Positions 62,330 to 64,000 of a stretch of DNA of 64,000 nucleotides are shown in pieces. This DNA is from an uncultured Alistipes sp. (GTDB lineage Bacteria > Bacteroidota > Bacteroidia > Bacteroidales > Rikenellaceae), in assembly GCA_910577475.1 (NCBI GenBank), contig CAJTLJ010000005.1, positions 1-64,000 of the forward strand. Reading direction: 5' to 3'. The position numbers and the translations under genes are program-made. Each line of letters starts with the position of its first letter. Within the stretch, counting starts at the first letter, position 1. The notes under the pieces were generated by a model. That model made no database searches and had not been told where the DNA came from. It saw only the letters and a list, made by a program, of their open reading frames with translations.

Positions 62330-64000
62330 TTATTTCAATGCATTGAGCCAGGCGGGAACATACCCCAGACGCCGGCGAAGCTGTGCCTCGTAGAGCGACT
62401 CGGGCTGTACGGCCGAGCCGTTGCTCTCGAGGTAGCGGATCTGTTCGGGGCTCTCGTCGAATGTGACCGAGGCGCCGTGCAGGCCGACGATGATGGGCGG
62501 CATGGTCTTCCACCACTTGTCCGACGACAGCCACCACCGAAAGGGCGAGGCGCCGAAGTCGTGCGCCGCCCGGGTGACGTCGAGATTCCAGATCGTGAGG
62601 TCGCCCAGATGGTTGGGCACGTTGGTCTCGTCGCCGCCGAAGCGCCACTGCACGAAACCGCCCCGGCAACGGTCCACGAGCGTTGCCCGGGGCTGCTTGG
62701 AGTGCGACTCGAAGAAGGCGTCGTCGCCCCAGGTATTGTTCCAGAGCACAGCCCCCAGCGAGGTGTTCGAGACACCCGAAGCGTGGTACTGTCCGGCATT
62801 CTCGAAGAAGCCCATGCCGGCCGTGGGCCGGTCCATCGCCATTCCGCTGCTGTGGTCCCACACCTTGCCGATGAAGATGCGCGATGAAGACTGCGACCGC
62901 ACGCCGGCGTGACCGCGATTGCCGCTGATCTCGATGTCGTAGGCCGAGCAGTTGGCGCTCGACACGATCGAGGCGGCCTCGCTCACGTCGCGGAAATCGA
63001 CACGGCGGATCCACGAGTCGGTCACGCGCATCAGCTGCAGAGGCTTGTAGGCCCCGTCGTCCTTCCACGAGGCGTGATGCCCGAAATTCTCCTTCGAGTG
63101 GCCGGCGAAGGTCAGATCCTCGACCCCGACATTTTCATAATGGGGGAATTTGCGGATCTTCCAGCCGTATTTCGCCTTCACGACGTGCATCAGGGGCTCG
63201 ACGAAGGTCACCGTCGAACCGCTCACGGAGGCTACCTGATGGTAATCCTCGACCGTGACGGTCCGGATATCGGACATGTTTCCCTCGACGGTGTGCGGCG
63301 CGAGCTCCTCGGCCACGCACTCCGCATCCCTGCACGAGAGGTAGAGACACACCCAGTCGCCCGCCGAGATGCCCGTCGCCGATCCCACCTCGACCGAGAA
63401 GGTCCCGCGGGCGGCATCGGCCGTGACACTCGTCAGATCGGACATGCCGCTGTTGTGCTTGATGTTGATCATCACGGGCGAGGACCACATCTCGTCGGGA
63501 TTGTTGGGCAGGTTGGGCGAATCCATCATCAGGACGGTCTTGCCGCGTCCGGCGCCCTTCAGCACGAAATGGCCGCCGCGGATGAAGATCTCCTCGCTCT
63601 TGTTGTTGCCCTTGTCGTCCAGTTCGGTCTGATTCGCGGCCGACGGATCGGTGATGTTGTCGTCGTCGTTGTGCAGGACGAACGTACCCTCGGGGAAGTA
63701 GATGACGGCACGGGCGTTGGCATTGGCCTGGTTGTTCCCGCTGCTGTTTTTGCCCGTCAGCTTCAGTTCGGCGAGCAGCTTGACGAAGGCCTCGCGCGAG
63801 GAGGTGGCGCCCGTCGGATCGGCTCCGTAGTCCACCACGTTATAGACCTTGTAGCCCAGTCCCTCCACCTGGGGAGGAGCCTGCTCGCCGTGTCTGTAAC
63901 CGGCGTAGGAGTAGTCCAGCAGGACGTTCTCCTCGTTTTGCAGTTTGAAGTTGTTCCAGGCCTCGCAGCCCTCCTCGTCGATTCCTACGGTCAGCTGCAC
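62330..64000 (-). CDS. DUF4955-like beta-helix protein, pectate-lyase superfamily (5' part beyond right edge)
   Basis: The last 556 residues of a larger protein are visible. Near the start of the visible part 'VYNVVDYGADPTGATSSREAFVKLL' is the classical opening of a pectate-lyase/GH28-type beta-helix, followed by 'VIYFPEGTFVLHN' and repeats such as 'VGVEDLTFAG' and 'IRRVDFRDVSEAASIVSS'. The C-terminal region ('GGFVQWRFGGDE', 'WNLDVTRAAHDFG') fits DUF4955. It probably acts on or binds an external polysaccharide. It is transcribed with the lipoprotein that follows it. Confidence 0.75.
   Translation of the reverse strand: MQLTVGIDEEGCEAWNNFKLQNEENVLLDYSYAGYRHGEQAPPQVEGLGYKVYNVVDYGADPTGATSSREAFVKLLAELKLTGKNSSGNNQANANARAVIYFPEGTFVLHNDDDNITDPSAANQTELDDKGNNKSEEIFIRGGHFVLKGAGRGKTVLMMDSPNLPNNPDEMWSSPVMINIKHNSGMSDLTSVTADAARGTFSVEVGSATGISAGDWVCLYLSCRDAECVAEELAPHTVEGNMSDIRTVTVEDYHQVASVSGSTVTFVEPLMHVVKAKYGWKIRKFPHYENVGVEDLTFAGHSKENFGHHASWKDDGAYKPLQLMRVTDSWIRRVDFRDVSEAASIVSSANCSAYDIEISGNRGHAGVRSQSSSRIFIGKVWDHSSGMAMDRPTAGMGFFENAGQYHASGVSNTSLGAVLWNNTWGDDAFFESHSKQPRATLVDRCRGGFVQWRFGGDETNVPNHLGDLTIWNLDVTRAAHDFGASPFRWWLSSDKWWKTMPPIIVGLHGASVTFDESPEQIRYLESNGSAVQPESLYEAQLRRRLGYVPAWLNALK

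Overview
The window comes from a GC-rich (about 60%) member of the Bacteroidales, most like Rikenellaceae/Alistipes. The signs are repeated Bacteroidetes-type promoters (TTTG, about 19-21 bp, TAnnTTTG), few Shine-Dalgarno sites, a lipoprotein-type Omp85 (TamL), a type V (FimA/Mfa1-like) pilus operon with DUF3575/DUF3868 genes, PL29-N-type lipoproteins and GH84/GH10 enzymes. The genus is an inference from gene content and GC.

Layout. 1-2.9 kb: GNAT enzyme (cut by the left edge), Ca/Na antiporter, ZIP metal transporter and a HAD phosphatase. 2.9-13.6 kb: one plus-strand operon holding every step of de novo UMP synthesis (pyrC-carA-carB-pyrK-pyrD-pyrF-grx-GNAT/pyrE-pyrB). 13.6-24 kb: glycosyltransferase, DsbD-like protein, TamL, DapF, an alpha/beta hydrolase, Mn-catalase, FolD and three small or unknown proteins. 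24.2-36.5 kb: a nine-gene minus-strand purine operon (purE-K-L-C-F-M-N-H-D) that lacks only purB for IMP. 37.1-38.1 kb: gene-free DNA with dispersed repeats. 38.1-48.7 kb: gcvP, GH10, GH84, a PiT phosphate carrier, ribosomal protein L31 (type B) and a DUF3127 protein. 48.8-59.9 kb: an accessory block with a CAT-anticodon tRNA, a tyrosine recombinase, a probable invertible promoter and a six-gene type V pilus operon. 60-64 kb: two surface proteins (a PL29-N-type lipoprotein and a DUF4955-like beta-helix protein cut by the right edge).

The strongest regulatory observations are three. The pyr and pur operons share a leader design: Bacteroidetes promoter, short ORF of 31 or 35 codons, a small hairpin inside that ORF, and an intrinsic terminator whose 5' arm overlaps the ORF's stop codon, all before the first structural gene. 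This looks like translation-coupled attenuation. Second, between the recombinase and the pilus operon two 14-bp inverted repeats bracket 262 bp, and the best promoter in that segment points away from the pilus genes, so the locus may be phase-variable and OFF in this sequence. Third, three unrelated genes start exactly 5 nt after TAnnTTTG, which suggests leaderless mRNAs.

Unusual proteins include a GNAT domain fused in frame to PyrE and a PyrB that carries the four-cysteine zinc domain of PyrI without PyrI's allosteric domain. All functional statements come from reading motifs; no database search was run.
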